Positions 22,851-35,293 of a stretch of 64,000 bases of DNA are shown here, in pieces. The DNA lies in NCBI RefSeq assembly GCF_964340395.1, contig NC_135562.1, positions 13,123,043-13,187,042 of the forward strand, given 5' to 3'. Source of the DNA: Glandiceps talaboti. Lineage: Eukaryota; Hemichordata; Enteropneusta; Spengelidae. Within the stretch, counting starts at the first letter, position 1; each line of letters starts with the position of its first letter. The position numbers and the translations under genes were made by a program. The notes under the pieces are model-generated. The model was not told the DNA's origin. It made no database searches and worked only from the letters and a program-made list of their open reading frames with translations.

Positions 22851-25800
22851 AACACTATAACGTGGTAATAATAATAATTTAAGAAACCTCTACGGTATGC
22901 TGCAAACGATGAACTACAGTATACAGTACCGTAACCTGGGGGGGGGGGGGGGCAGCTGCCCCCCCCCCTCCAGATTTTGGAAAAAAAAGAAAGAAATAAA
23001 GCTACTTTTTGAATACATAGCGATGCCATTAATCGTTGTTTACGTGACGATTCCTAGCATGCGCGATTTCAATGGATAGTTCACTAAAGTGACTGTACAC
23101 TGACTCCTTGATAATATGTATCTTATATCGCTATTGTACGCTGGCTTTAATAACTTTGAAAAAATTAAAAATTGTAACATTTCGCAGCAACTTGAATTTT
23201 TGTTGCGCGGGAAAGTACAAAAGAAGTGCGCACATGCACTGTGTATTTTCTGCGAGTAACAGTAGTCTTGAAAGTCTCCTTCATTTGAAGATAGCAAGTC
23301 GCAATTATAATGTCAGCGAGTGAAACTCAAAAAAAAAAAGACGGAAAAAGTCGTTCAACGTGAGGTCGCCTGCTATGCTGCATGCAGTGACTCGTGACTC
23401 CGAAGATGCGCTCGATCTCATTTACATCTTGTTCCTTATATTAAAAGATTTCATGCTGATAAAACGGCAGATCTCTTTTTGGAATATTTGGTGGCCCTGA
23501 AAACTATTAAACTAGGTACGCAGTTTAAGATCCACTATTTGAAGATATTTCTTTCAATAATTGTGTTCGACGTTGTCTTTGGTTAAAATGTTGTTTGATA
23601 TAATTATCTCATTGCACACTGACACTAGCGTTATTCCACAATTCATTTTGAAGCGACAATTTGCTATGGAAAGAATGGCCCTGAATTTGTAAACAGAGCT
23701 GTACCTTCGACATCAAAATCCAAACTCCAGTTCCCCTTATAATGATAATGACAAGGAGAATTCACTGAGTTTACCTTGGGCTCCAACATAAATGAGGCCA
23801 TAACAGGTTTGGGAGTTGAGTAAAGAAAATTATTATTTTGTTGTGTTACTTATTTGAGAAAGCACCATCCATTTTTTTTACTTTGAATGTGACATCTTTT
23901 CGACATTAGGCCAGAAGAGAATGAAAAAGCAGTTGAACCTACCCATATATGTTTTTCTGGTGATGGGCAATATATCCTCATGCGGGCTTCGCATTTTCTT
24001 TTCAAAATTAAGGATATTTCTTTATATTTTCTGAATAGTACACATGTAACAATATACATTTGAGTCTATTCCAAATTATATAATATCTTATACAGTGGTT
24101 TACTTGGCTCTGATGTTGCATACAAGCATGAATTGAGATTAAATATCCAATGTGCACTAAAAAAGAATTGAACAAAAGTTTACGACCATTGGGCCATCAA
24201 AAGTCTGAAAGTCTTGAAATGTTTTACTCTTTATTCGGGATTTGTTGGAACGAAATTAAACTTCAGGAGAAGTCATGTACCATAAGCACATCCGCATAAT
24301 ATCTTTCAACTTTGCCACTACAAAATACACTTCCAGATAATATGTAATACATAGCATAATTGTTTCAATTCTGGCATTTTATTATGTCTATGGTTTGATA
24401 TTTTATGCCACTAAATGGCCTCCTACAATGTCTTATTTTCATTTTTTTTTTCACCTTTGGAGTTGACTCCTTCCAATGCATCATTGTACCATATGATTTT
24501 ATATCTCCACTGTAGTGTAGGTGACAGAAGCCTGAGAAGGGGTGGCTAAAATAATGCTTGAGTTTCAATTGGCGGGGCTTAACATTTTTGAGAAGAGAGG
24601 GTGCGAGGAACTACACCATTTGTATAACCGTAAATTGGGTACATTTCCTAACTGTAGCTATGCAGACAAATTGCATTAGATGGTATCAAGATGACTGAAT
24701 AAGTTCTATCTAAACTCGACCTGAAATATTTTGCTGTCATTATATATGGTTTGTTTTATCCTTGTCAAGCATTGTGAAAAAATGAAATCGACCTACTTAC
24801 CCAATGTGATGGGTTAGGTTACCCGTTGACAAGCATTATTTATGTTTTCTGACCTTACATATGATATTTAATTGCATATGCTAAAATATATATTATGTAA
24901 ATTGCATGCACATTTATGTAAATTAGCTCTTTTCTAAATTTTAAATGCACCAAGACAAAGTTCTGCCCCCTTGGCAATTTGGTCAGGCTACGGCCCTGGT
25001 ATATCGCCAATACAATTACCTTGGCTTGACGTCAATCCAGTACTATGAATCGGTGATTCGAAATTCTTTCGTCACTGAAGAGGAAAAATGTAAATCATGC
25101 CCTCATACGACGTAATGCTGCCACCGTGACAACACACTACTGAGTTACTGAGTTCGTAATTTTAACAATATCAGCATGTTTTGTAGTGTATGCACTCGCA
25201 AATATAAATCATTGACAAGCAGATAAACAGAATTACAAGTTTCCTTTAGTAACATTGCATAACGTTTCATGCAGCCAATATTTCACTTCTGGATATATTA
25301 ACTAGTTTTACATGTATTTAGTTTTCAACTGGTATAAACAAAGTTTTGGACCCTATTTCGTCTCCGAATCCGCATTTGAAGTAAAATAAAAGCGATGTGT
25401 TTAAATATGTCTTTTCTCCATAATGCCGCGCGCGCCCTACGAATTGCATAGAAGACGTCTTCTAAAATTAAAACCAGATATGTCAATGTTTATAGTAATA
25501 AAGCTAATTTAGAGTTGTTTGCAGTGTAAAAATATAATGGTGAAAATAACTTTTCTGAGTCAGGTCCCCTCAGCATTAAAGCAACTGCATCTATAAAGGT
25601 ACTCCCCACGCTCACATTGTTCCCTTTATACATAACGAACGAATATGCTTTGGTTGAATTTGTAAAAACTCTGCTAATTTTGGACACACTAGTACCAGAA
25701 TATAAGTATATAGTACCCTTATACATTGATGATCTTCTGATATTATATTTTGTATTAGTTCCTAACATAGTAAATCATACATGCGGTATATATCACTTTT

Positions 25801-26499
25801 TCAGCTATTATTGTATGACTCCAGATCAAGGAAAGGCGTTTTTGCGGGATTTTTTGGTTGTTGTCCGGCAGTTTTTTGTTATCAGACAACTTTATACATT
25901 AAAAAAAAGATTGACCGATGAGTGAGGGCGCCCCTTCATATCGTAACCTTGCAGACAAGGTGGCCGTTTAGTATTCGATGATTTGGCAATTTCAATTTCT
26001 TAAAGCTCTTTGGCGTAGTATCTTTTTGGTATAATAACATTTATTACTCTGCACCTTCGCCAAACAGTTTTGTAACCTCGTTCCAATCCTCTGCAATTTT
26101 AACTACACACATTTATATCATACAGAATACGACAGATCACTCGACTTCATATTTTATAAAGTTCACATTTATTTCTACAATACATTTATTGATTTTCAAT
26201 CAAAACGCTTACGTATTTATAAGTCGAGTACTATCCGTGGTTTTGAATCTCAAGATTTCTCTTTACTTCTAACTCAATGAAGTCCTGAGATGAAATTTCA
26301 AATTCAACCGAAGCCACCGAGACATGTACAGTCATTAAACGACGCATGGTTCGATACCACGGTAGGTCTAAACACAATTAACCTACACCTAGTTGAAATT
26401 AATTAACATAGACAACTTGAAAAATATTTAACATATTCAACCAACATAAATACATACAGTGCAGTGAAATGTCGCATATGCATGTTCATACTCTCTTGA

Positions 26500-26775
26500 T
26501 TGTCGGGTTGTCTGTGACCAAGTGGTTAAACCACTTGCCTCTTACCACTGTGGTCAGGGTTCTAACCCATTCGGGGTTTTATTAAATTTACCACGCTGTA
26601 AGTAAGAAGAGTATCGTTCAGTTTGACTCTACTGAACAACTCAGGTTTTTCCCGGGTACCCCGGTTTCCTCCTGCATTAACACTGAACCCATGAGGGATG
26701 GTCCTCACTGGACTTCTTGGGAGATAAGTATTTATATACTTAAACAACTATCCAGTAGAAATAAAGATTATTAAT
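26500..26775 (+). mobile_element. tRNA-derived SINE, copy 1
   Basis: The 5' end has an A-box-like TGACCAAGTGGTTAAAC and a B-box-like GGTTCTAACCC at tRNA spacing, followed by a body with TTTACCACGCTGTAAG, CCCATGAGGGATGG and an AATAAAGATTATTAATG tail. A second, more diverged copy lies at 48935-49215 and a fragment at about 45505-45600, which defines a family. Confidence 0.75.
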
Positions 26776-27355
26776 GTTATTGATATGATATTCTGATTGA
26801 AGATTATGATTCATAATGAAATTTCAGAAAGAGCCTGTAGACCCCCTAACTTACTGAGAGTATATCTATGTCACCACCATTCTGTACGGCAACGTAAACA
26901 GTACGTATTATTTACTCTAATAAATGTCCTATATTAGACAACCCTGAGGAGTTTCAATAATTTGTCTGATGTACATAAATTATTAAGGCGATATTTACGG
27001 AATATTATTAAAAGTAGTTATGAACGAGAAATTGGTGTTCATTTCAGATTAAAGGGGCACAAGCTGAGTTTATAAACTTTTTACTCTAAGTGAAAACACC
27101 TACATTCCAGTATAATATTAATGTCGAAGCATGTCTTCTCTAATATTATGATAGTATTCTGGAATTGTTAGAACAGTTGATTGCATAGTAGGGATTTCCT
27201 GAACATTTTTTGATACGTATCATAAATTACGTCATCTGTTCGTTTGTAAGGTATACCTAGGTTTTAAATATGCAGTAAAACTACTCCTAAGCACGTATAA
27301 ATTCAACTTGTGCCCCTTAATAAAACACCCGCAACTTTACTTTGTTGTCTAATTG

Positions 27356-27356
<1 letters not shown>

Positions 27357-27397
<41 letters not shown>

Positions 27398-27398
27398 A
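27357..27398. repeat. (AAC)n microsatellite
   Basis: About 14 ACA/CAA trinucleotides. Confidence 0.95.
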
Positions 27399-28872
27399 AT
27401 TGAAACAACATATAAACCAAGCCCGTATTTGTAACTCTAACGAAGGAAAGAATTGTGAAAAAAAAAGTTTGTTTTCGTACACTCGAAAATGATTTGTAAA
27501 ATACTAAACAAACTCAGGAGTAAACACAATCACTTGTAATCAAATTGTTCATCTAATAATATGCATACAAATGGTGACGTTTTAATATCTGGGGAAGCAA
27601 CATGTCACGTGCATGTGCAGATTGGACATGACGTGGTGAATACTTGTGTACTGTAAAATCTAAGTAATTACTTGTAATCACAAGTAAACACAGGTAGTCA
27701 GTTCTGTTTATACGAAATGATGTTTCAATATTTGGGGAATCAACAGTTCTATATGAAGTTGTATGTACAGTACAAACCGGATGTGACGTACTGATTACTT
27801 GTAATAGGGAACTTGCAAACCCGCCATGTTGAATGTTGTATCGTGGGAAATGTGATAATAAATACGAATGAATTGGTATTGTAAACATTGCTGTTACATT
27901 GTTTGCAACCACGAAATATCATGTCATGGTTTACCCTGACCATTGTGGGTTTTTTTATTGGTATCCACATTAGGTATTACGATAACCACAGATAATCCCA
28001 TAGTCCTTTGCATCTGAGCATGCTCAATCTGGATTGCAAGTTCCATATTACTTAGTTTATCTTGTTTTATCTTGTTTCTTTTTCCAAGTTCAAAATTTTT
28101 ACAGTAGTACAATTTTTTCCATTATTCACAAATCCAAATAGACCTCAATATGTATTTCTCACCTATATTGCAATTTTCGAGTTTTCAAATATAATGGTTA
28201 CTTCAGTGAAACTAATCAGGGAGCTTTGGGCAGAAACAAAATTGGCAAAAAAAATCTCACCCCCCCCCCCCCACAACACACGTGACTCCAAACGAAGTAA
28301 AGCACTGGGTGAATGTCAAGGTGTTGGTCATATGAGTAAACCGATTTGCTTCATTTTGAAACAACTTCAAAATGTAACTTTCCAACGAAAAATATGTATG
28401 AGGTTAATCATAAATACTGAATAAAAAAATCAAAACGAACATGTAGTCAGGAAAACATGGTTTGGAGTAGAGTCTATCAAAAAAAATCTTCCCAGATAAT
28501 TAATCTCCTTGTTGTTACGCACTCTTAGAAGTAACGCACTGTGGTATAGTGCATAGAAAGCTATAGTCAGAATATAGAGATACAAAAGGTTATACTAATA
28601 CTACATGATTGGCATATCGCTAACATTTTGTGAAAAGGTCAAAGGTCAGACTCTAATCCTCTTATACGGCTGTGAAGAAAGCGGTCTATCACTTTCGGTC
28701 TTAATCACGATGACATTCTCACAAGCAAGCCAGAGAACATTTTCGGTGACACAGCGAAAAATATTTACTAGTAATTACTAGTAGTACCCCCTTGTCGTAA
28801 AAACTTGACTTTTATGTCAGTTTTAATCATGTCCCCAAGTTTATTATTGTGATGGGAGAAATGTACTATGAC

Positions 28873-29401
28873 CACAGGGTAAAGGACCAATGATCAATTT
28901 TGTACTCGCGATTTTCCGGATTTCTAATATTATTTTCTGTACATTTCAAATAAAGTTTTAAATACTGTTTCCTCTTACTGTTTTTTTTTCTATTTCCTAC
29001 CTAATATCAATGTCTTATCTGAGTTTATCAGCTTTGCATTAATTAGTAGCTTGCTAGAACAAACTCACTATTTGCCCAAATTAACGCATTATACCGTGAG
29101 TGTAAACATCTACTGATCCGACTAAATGGTAATACACGGATTACCATTTAGTCGGATCAGTAGATGTTTACACTCACGGCATAATGCGTTAATTTGGGCA
29201 AATAGTGAGTTTGTTCTAGCAAGCTACTAATTAATGCAAAGCTGATAAACTCAGATAAGACATTGATATCAGGTAGGAAATAGAAGAAAAAAACAGTAAG
29301 AGGAAACAGTATTTAAAACTTTATTTGGAATGTACAGAAAATAATATTAGAAATCCGGAAAATCGCGAGTACAAAATTGATCATTGGTCCTTTACCCTGT
29401 G
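28873..29401. repeat. Near-perfect palindrome, arms about 260 bp, 6-bp spacer
   Basis: Left arm 28873-29133 and right arm 29140-29401 are reverse complements apart from a few single-base differences (near 28946, 29000 and 29094) and a homopolymer length change. The spacer is ACACGG. The right arm starts about 108 nt downstream of the sulfotransferase stop and contains its poly(A) signal. No element-like terminal motif or target-site duplication is visible, so I read it as an inverted duplication of the 3' flank rather than a transposon; a palindromic assembly artefact is possible. Confidence 0.9.
29320..29325 (-). promoter_or_regulatory. Poly(A) signal AATAAA of the sulfotransferase gene
   Basis: On the minus strand AATAAA lies about 185 nt past the stop codon, a normal distance for a short 3' UTR. 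It sits inside the right arm of the palindrome 28873-29401, so a mirror AATAAA exists on the plus strand at 28949-28954. Confidence 0.6.
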
Positions 29402-29508
29402 CTATGACTGGCGAGAATGCACTCCTCAAAGTTGGATGTTATGTAGAATTGCCGTAAAGAGGTTTATAGCGGTTTACGACGATTGATGTCGCAAGTACTA
29501 CAGAGTAA

Positions 29509-30840
29509 TTAATGAATCACCTCTGTTTTCTTTTCACTAGTTAATTCTAAGTACCTAGTTTTCTGTTTTTCGTAAATTTGTTTAGCATCTTCATAAAGTT
29601 TTATGTCCCAGTGATTTCTTTTCATCAGTTCCTCCTTCTCGAAGTCGGTTAAGTCATGCACATGCTTGTTGGCATTAACGTGTATTTCTTCCCGAGGACA
29701 CGGTATGTTTAACATGTAACAAAGCATGTCTTGAGATAGTTTGAACTCTTCTAAGACACCCACAAACGCCATTTTTGTTTCCAAGTTGTGTTTAGCAATC
29801 AAGTAGTGCTCCTCTTTCACTTCTGGTACCTTGGTAAGTCCGTCGATGTACGCACCGCAGCAATCTTCGAACGTCGTGTCGATAATCGGATAATCCCCGA
29901 ATTGCAGAAGTCGAACAGCGAAATTATCAAACTCTGTGAAAATATTATGTTTCGACTCCTGTATACATTCGGTCAAATTGTCAGTATTTAAAACATATTT
30001 AACATATAGTTTATGAAACGATGGCTGCGTCTTTTTGATGTAATAGTACGCAGAAATAATCCGAGATATGGGATTTCGAAACCACGCTAAATACAGGAAT
30101 GGGCGAGAAGGATTCACAAAATTGTGGAGTCCAAAAGTTCGCTTGGAGGTAAAAAGTATATTATCGTTCGTGTTAAAATGCGTGGTTGCAGCCCGAAAGA
30201 AGTGGGTGCAGTGTAAGACATGCATATGTTGCCATCGTCTCCTTTTAAACTCCGATAAGATGTCTTCAACTGACGTACCTCCAGCTTTGGGGAGATGAAC
30301 AAATCCTATGCTAGCTTCCCGGTATGTGAAATAATCGATCTCGTCTTGCAGGTAGAAATTTGGAAGTGGTTCACGGCCTACTATCTTTCCTGACAGACAT
30401 TCATAAACACGTGAATATACCGCTTCGCAAGTCATCTGTTTGTCGAGGAAGCACCGACCATTTTTGGCACTTGCACCGTAGTGTTGCAGTGGTAGACGAA
30501 CTCCATTCTGAGGATTAACAACTTTCGTTTCTCCGCCATTAAAGCTATTGTTTATATGGGTGTTGTCTGCAACGTTCATAGGTTTAATTAATTCATTGAT
30601 TTTCTTCAATATTTTCCCTTCCCGGTCTTTTTCTCCGTCATTTAACAAACTGTTGTCTGCACGAACAAATTTCACACGTGGAGCTCCTATTTGCCGATCA
30701 CCCGTTTGGCCTTGATGTGTAAACACCGCATCAAGCATACCGATCTGTACGCTGACATAGACAATACTGCCTACAACCAAAATAGCCAAAAGCACCACAA
30801 TTTTCTGTAGAGTCTTCATTGTTAAGTAATCAGTGACCAT
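29509..30840 (-). CDS. Golgi-type carbohydrate sulfotransferase (Sulfotransfer_2 / HS2ST-UST type), single exon
   Basis: An uninterrupted 443-codon ORF. Residues 11-33 form one hydrophobic segment after a short basic N-terminus, the type II signal anchor of Golgi sulfotransferases; residues 34-175 are a stem, with a possible N-glycosylation site at Asn97. The catalytic part has the 5'-phosphosulfate loop HLPKAGGTS (182-190) and the 3'-phosphate motif FRNPISRIISAYYY (254-267), the two sites binding PAPS, the sulfate donor. FVGVLEEF (359-366) and the closing WDIKLYEDAKQIYEKQ region also fit the heparan-sulfate 2-O / uronyl 2-O-sulfotransferase superfamily. It should transfer sulfate to a glycan in the Golgi lumen; the acceptor sugar cannot be told. 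A second Met at codon 8 could also start it. Having no intron is notable beside the intron-rich neighbours and could reflect retroposition, but the frame is intact. Confidence 0.9.
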   Translation of the reverse strand: MVTDYLTMKTLQKIVVLLAILVVGSIVYVSVQIGMLDAVFTHQGQTGDRQIGAPRVKFVRADNSLLNDGEKDREGKILKKINELIKPMNVADNTHINNSFNGGETKVVNPQNGVRLPLQHYGASAKNGRCFLDKQMTCEAVYSRVYECLSGKIVGREPLPNFYLQDEIDYFTYREASIGFVHLPKAGGTSVEDILSEFKRRRWQHMHVLHCTHFFRAATTHFNTNDNILFTSKRTFGLHNFVNPSRPFLYLAWFRNPISRIISAYYYIKKTQPSFHKLYVKYVLNTDNLTECIQESKHNIFTEFDNFAVRLLQFGDYPIIDTTFEDCCGAYIDGLTKVPEVKEEHYLIAKHNLETKMAFVGVLEEFKLSQDMLCYMLNIPCPREEIHVNANKHVHDLTDFEKEELMKRNHWDIKLYEDAKQIYEKQKTRYLELTSEKKTEVIH

Positions 30841-31400
30841 GCGTACACTTATCTTGGAGAGAAAGGAGGCCTGGGAATAGTTTCTTCGTTAAGCAGCAGT
30901 GATATAAAATCGTGTAATGTTTTTTCCCTGGAACAGGTAGCACGTAACGAGTTGTATGCTGTCACAGATTGTCATCCATTGTCTTTCAAAAATCGACGTG
31001 CTGAAAAAAACAGATCTCGTCCGTTACTCATCCGTCATAACCACGATTACCTTGGTAGTGATCGTACTATTGGTGTCCAACCGTACCTGAACAAGTAACT
31101 GTGGTCCAACCTAGGTTACGGTGACATCGACGTGGCACACTGCACACACGGGTAGCGATCGCGATCGTTCGGTCGTTCCGATCTTCATAAATCCACTTTG
31201 TAATGACAACGCAAATATATTACGTAATGTAACTATTCAGAATCAAATTCACTTTCAAGATGGCGAACAAGGTGAGAGGCACACCTATTGTGAGGATGAC
31301 GTCATCGCCGATTTGCTTTATCTGACCTCGATGCCATTTGCAAGTGACGATATGTCAGAAATCTGAAACACAATAGGGGGAGGCACGTGTTAGGATAACA
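30841..31400. promoter_or_regulatory. Upstream region of the sulfotransferase gene, CpG-containing
   Basis: The 500 bases before the sulfotransferase start contain many CpGs, including the self-complementary GCGATCGCGATCG near 31156. At 31255-31270 the plus strand reads CAAGATGGCGAAC followed by AAGGTGAGA. This looks like both a YY1-type AAGATGGCG promoter motif and a minimal first exon (ATG GCG AAC AAG then GTGAGA). No downstream plus-strand exon that could belong to it was recognised. Confidence 0.3.
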
Positions 31401-32290
31401 ATACGACAGTAGAAGCTATGGGAAGATGCGCAAACATTCATAGATAATCACATTGTCTGTCGTAGCATGATCTTGTACGCACATCGCTCTAATTCAACGG
31501 TTGCCATGGTTACACTCCAGGTATACTTCTATTCTCGTGTGCCTCTCTCTGTATATTTGAATGCGTAATAACGTGATGTTTACATGTAAAATGCGCGACA
31601 AATTTTGTTTGCCAATCAGAAAGCGATAATATAATTTCGCCTAGGACTATCTGCTGAAAATGTCAGAAGGGGATTATTTCAGAGATGTGTATTTATTTAG
31701 AAAGGAAACAAAATATTTCGCCTTCTATGTCATTTGTCGAAGGACAAAGGTTTGCGTCAGTATAAACTAAAAAATATATATACACCTTCAAATTAGTAAT
31801 ACATTATAAGCTTATGGGGCGTTTAATTATGAATAAGTCGTAAATATGTCATTGCAATGACAAATTGGTGCTCAAACCTGCGCAGAGATACCTTCAAATT
31901 CATCGCCCAGCCTGAGTATTTAATGACGCCCTCTCATGGCCAGCTGGAGAACTAAAAACGTTGTATGGCCATGTGTGAGTTAGCACCTTGCAGCCTCTTT
32001 ACGGAAACGCTCAGAACTCTGGTTTGCGAGAATGGTGGTTAACGTATACATATAATATATATACATGACTGACATAGCTTATCATTTTAACCCTGATGTG
32101 GTACCATCTGGAACTGATTTCCATACAACTTGAAAAAAAAAATTGTTTTTATTTCTTGTTACAAAAATTAGCATATCGACCAATATGGGGATTGAAATGA
32201 TTGAAATGTTCCAAAAAATGGGGGAGGGGGGTAATAAATGATCTAGTAATTTCAAATTATACGCAGCTCAAGTTATGTATCAGAGGTCAC

Positions 32291-32292
<2 letters not shown>

Positions 32293-32344
<52 letters not shown>

Positions 32345-32366
32345 CGCGTGTGTGTGTGTGTGTGTG
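32293..32366. repeat. (TG)n microsatellite with a (CG)n core
   Basis: TG repeats change to GCGCGCGCGCG and back to TG. Such alternating purine-pyrimidine tracts favour Z-DNA. Confidence 0.95.
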
Positions 32367-34198
32367 GGGTCGTGTAACCGAAACAAAATAAGGCTTTATA
32401 TTCGTAAATTTGTAAGCATATATGGAGAAGAGCCAAAAAACCCCAAAACAAACAGACAAACAAACAAACAAACAAATGAATAAACAAACAAACACGTTAA
32501 CAGCCACCAAACATTTTTACGTAATAATTACATCATTAGGATTAGCTGAATTACTCCTCTAGTCATGTGAGCATTGACTTGATGTCCTTGTGTAAACAGT
32601 TATGGAATGCATGGTTCAAGAACAATGTAGTTTGTCATCAAAGTCTGGGTGTATACCACAGGTTCCACTCATACGCCTGTCAATTTTCTTTTGTCAGTTT
32701 CATTTCATTTTGTTTCTTTCATTTCATTTCATTTCATTTCATTTCAAATATTTGAGAGAGTTTCCTTCATTGTACATCTTATCGTAAAAAAGAAAAGAAA
32801 AAAAACCTTGTGGGTAGAAATGCCGATTCCTAAGTTGGCAATTCAGCAGGCAGCTAGTTGTCTATAAACTGTGTATTCAGACACGAATTAAATTTCCTTG
32901 CATTCCTTAAAACACATTTTTGTCATTATGTGTATTACTTATTATGCACACAGGTATGAACTATGATGTCTGAATACACTCACATATCAGTTACAATGCG
33001 TCATAGAGGGCGTCCTACTGTCTCGACGACATCGCGTCGAAGGCGTGGTTGTTCATGTGTACTGAACTTTCTTGGACCGAGAACACGAGGTTTTATGTTT
33101 ACTGCTCGTCAGTGTTTTAACTCAAAATTTGCAATGATGTCTTGCATGGTGCACTAGTTTTGTCGTCGTAATTAAGGCAATGCGCAGTGTGTATGTTTCC
33201 ACTGCCCCGCTGGCCAATTCGCAAAATGTCGGAAAATTGGAGAGCCTTTTTTTCAAATTCAAGTTCATTATACACCGGAAGAGCCTGGCAAATTAGCCAA
33301 CTTTAGAATGCCAAATTGCATATTTTATCAACGTCTACAAAAAAATCATACATCGAGACCTTCCAGTGCAGTGATATTTCTTCTCTGTTTCTTTGTAAAA
33401 CTTTGTGTCAAAATTGATTTGCAATCTTTGTAGTCATTTGTAGCCTACGTACCTGTCAGCGATATTCAAAATAAAAATATAATGTCAGTTAGGATGGCAA
33501 ATAGCGTAGTAGGGCTAGTCCTTCGAATCTAAAGGTAGGCTCAGCATAGAGTAAGTCATACAATTTACGGTAAAATGCATGTACACATATACAGGGGACA
33601 ACTTTCCCTGAAAATAAAAGTTTTTAATACTCTGTAAACTTTGCAATGAAAGTAGTGTATAACGTAGTGTATAATTAGGAATCGGTCGACTTCGTCAGGA
33701 ACTAGACTAACGCATAATAAGTGAGTGGCACTGTTTCAATAGTGAATGTAAATAGATTTAATTAATTGGGGTGTCTTATTTTTTATGTTGTATGGTGATA
33801 CGACATTCTACATTCGAGTGTAGATCGTGTCATTTTCTCTGTCGCCAAAATATATAACATATGCCCGTTTTTTTCGACATCCGTAGACCACATTGCTGTT
33901 TGACAGTCGATACACGTATATCCAGAATTCTTTTTAGTGCTGTCCGGTCCTGTGAATTCAGTGGTTGTTGTGTTCAATATAAATGAAATTGCACAGCGTG
34001 TTGCTTTAAAACTGATGTGACCCCCGGTTGGTATTTATCAAATTGTTTCTTGCCTAGTTGTAAGTGGATTTGACCCCCCTCCCCCTAGGCAACCATTGAT
34101 TATAATTCTTGGTTGTCTAGGAAATACCGATTTCCATATACTATCGTTACAAGCACATATATTCCTGTTTCATGTGTTTGTTTCTGTCAGGGACACGT

Positions 34199-34964
<766 letters not shown>

Positions 34965-35018
34965 CTCCCAACTTTCACTATGCAACTGAAAATCACGGTC
35001 GGCCTGGCCCTTTGAAAT

Positions 35019-35029
35019 TGCGCATGCGT
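35019..35029. promoter_or_regulatory. NRF1-type site in the NRBP promoter / 5' UTR
   Basis: TGCGCATGCGT matches the palindromic NRF1 consensus (TGCGCATGCGC) that marks TATA-less housekeeping promoters. It lies 151 nt before the NRBP start codon in a small GC-rich island just downstream of a long (AT)n array. An in-frame ATG within the motif (35024) precedes the chosen start with no stop between. Confidence 0.5.
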
Positions 35030-35179
35030 ACTTTTCATTTCCGCTGGGTCGTTACGTCTGCAGTTGTGTTCAGTGTTTTGAAAAAGACTTCATTGAAAAG
35101 GCCTTCGTCCCAATATTTGAATGCGTGGCATATTCCTGTGATTTTGGACTTTCTGCTGGGTATCACCCGGCTTAGCAAT

Positions 35180-35293
35180 ATGTCGAGTGAATCAGAAGAC
35201 AGAACAGTTAAGGACAGCGGTGATGAGAGCGAAGATGAATGTGAAGTTTTGGAAGAAAGTCCGTGCGGTCGTTGGCAAAAGAGACGGGAAGAG
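35180..35293 (+). CDS. NRBP: NRBP exon 1 (codons 1-38)
   Basis: Starts ATG TCG AGT GAA, giving a short acidic N-terminus, and ends CGGGAAGAG before donor GTAGGG (phase 0). The start was chosen because the acidic SSESED beginning resembles the family. Another in-frame ATG at 35024 would add 52 residues that look like translated 5' UTR. Confidence 0.9.

Noticed and set aside
26500-26580. Possible tRNA gene
   Set aside because: The A- and B-box-like sequences are there, but the acceptor stem does not pair and the sequence continues into a body shared with 48935-49215, so it is a SINE head.
31260-31271. Minimal first exon ATG GCG AAC AAG followed by GTGAGA
   Set aside because: The motif is equally well a YY1-type promoter site, and no downstream exon could be linked to it.
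32963-33157. 64-residue ORF in a CpG-containing patch
   Set aside because: No homology, no splice-site support and no conserved motif; kept only as a note on the intergenic region.
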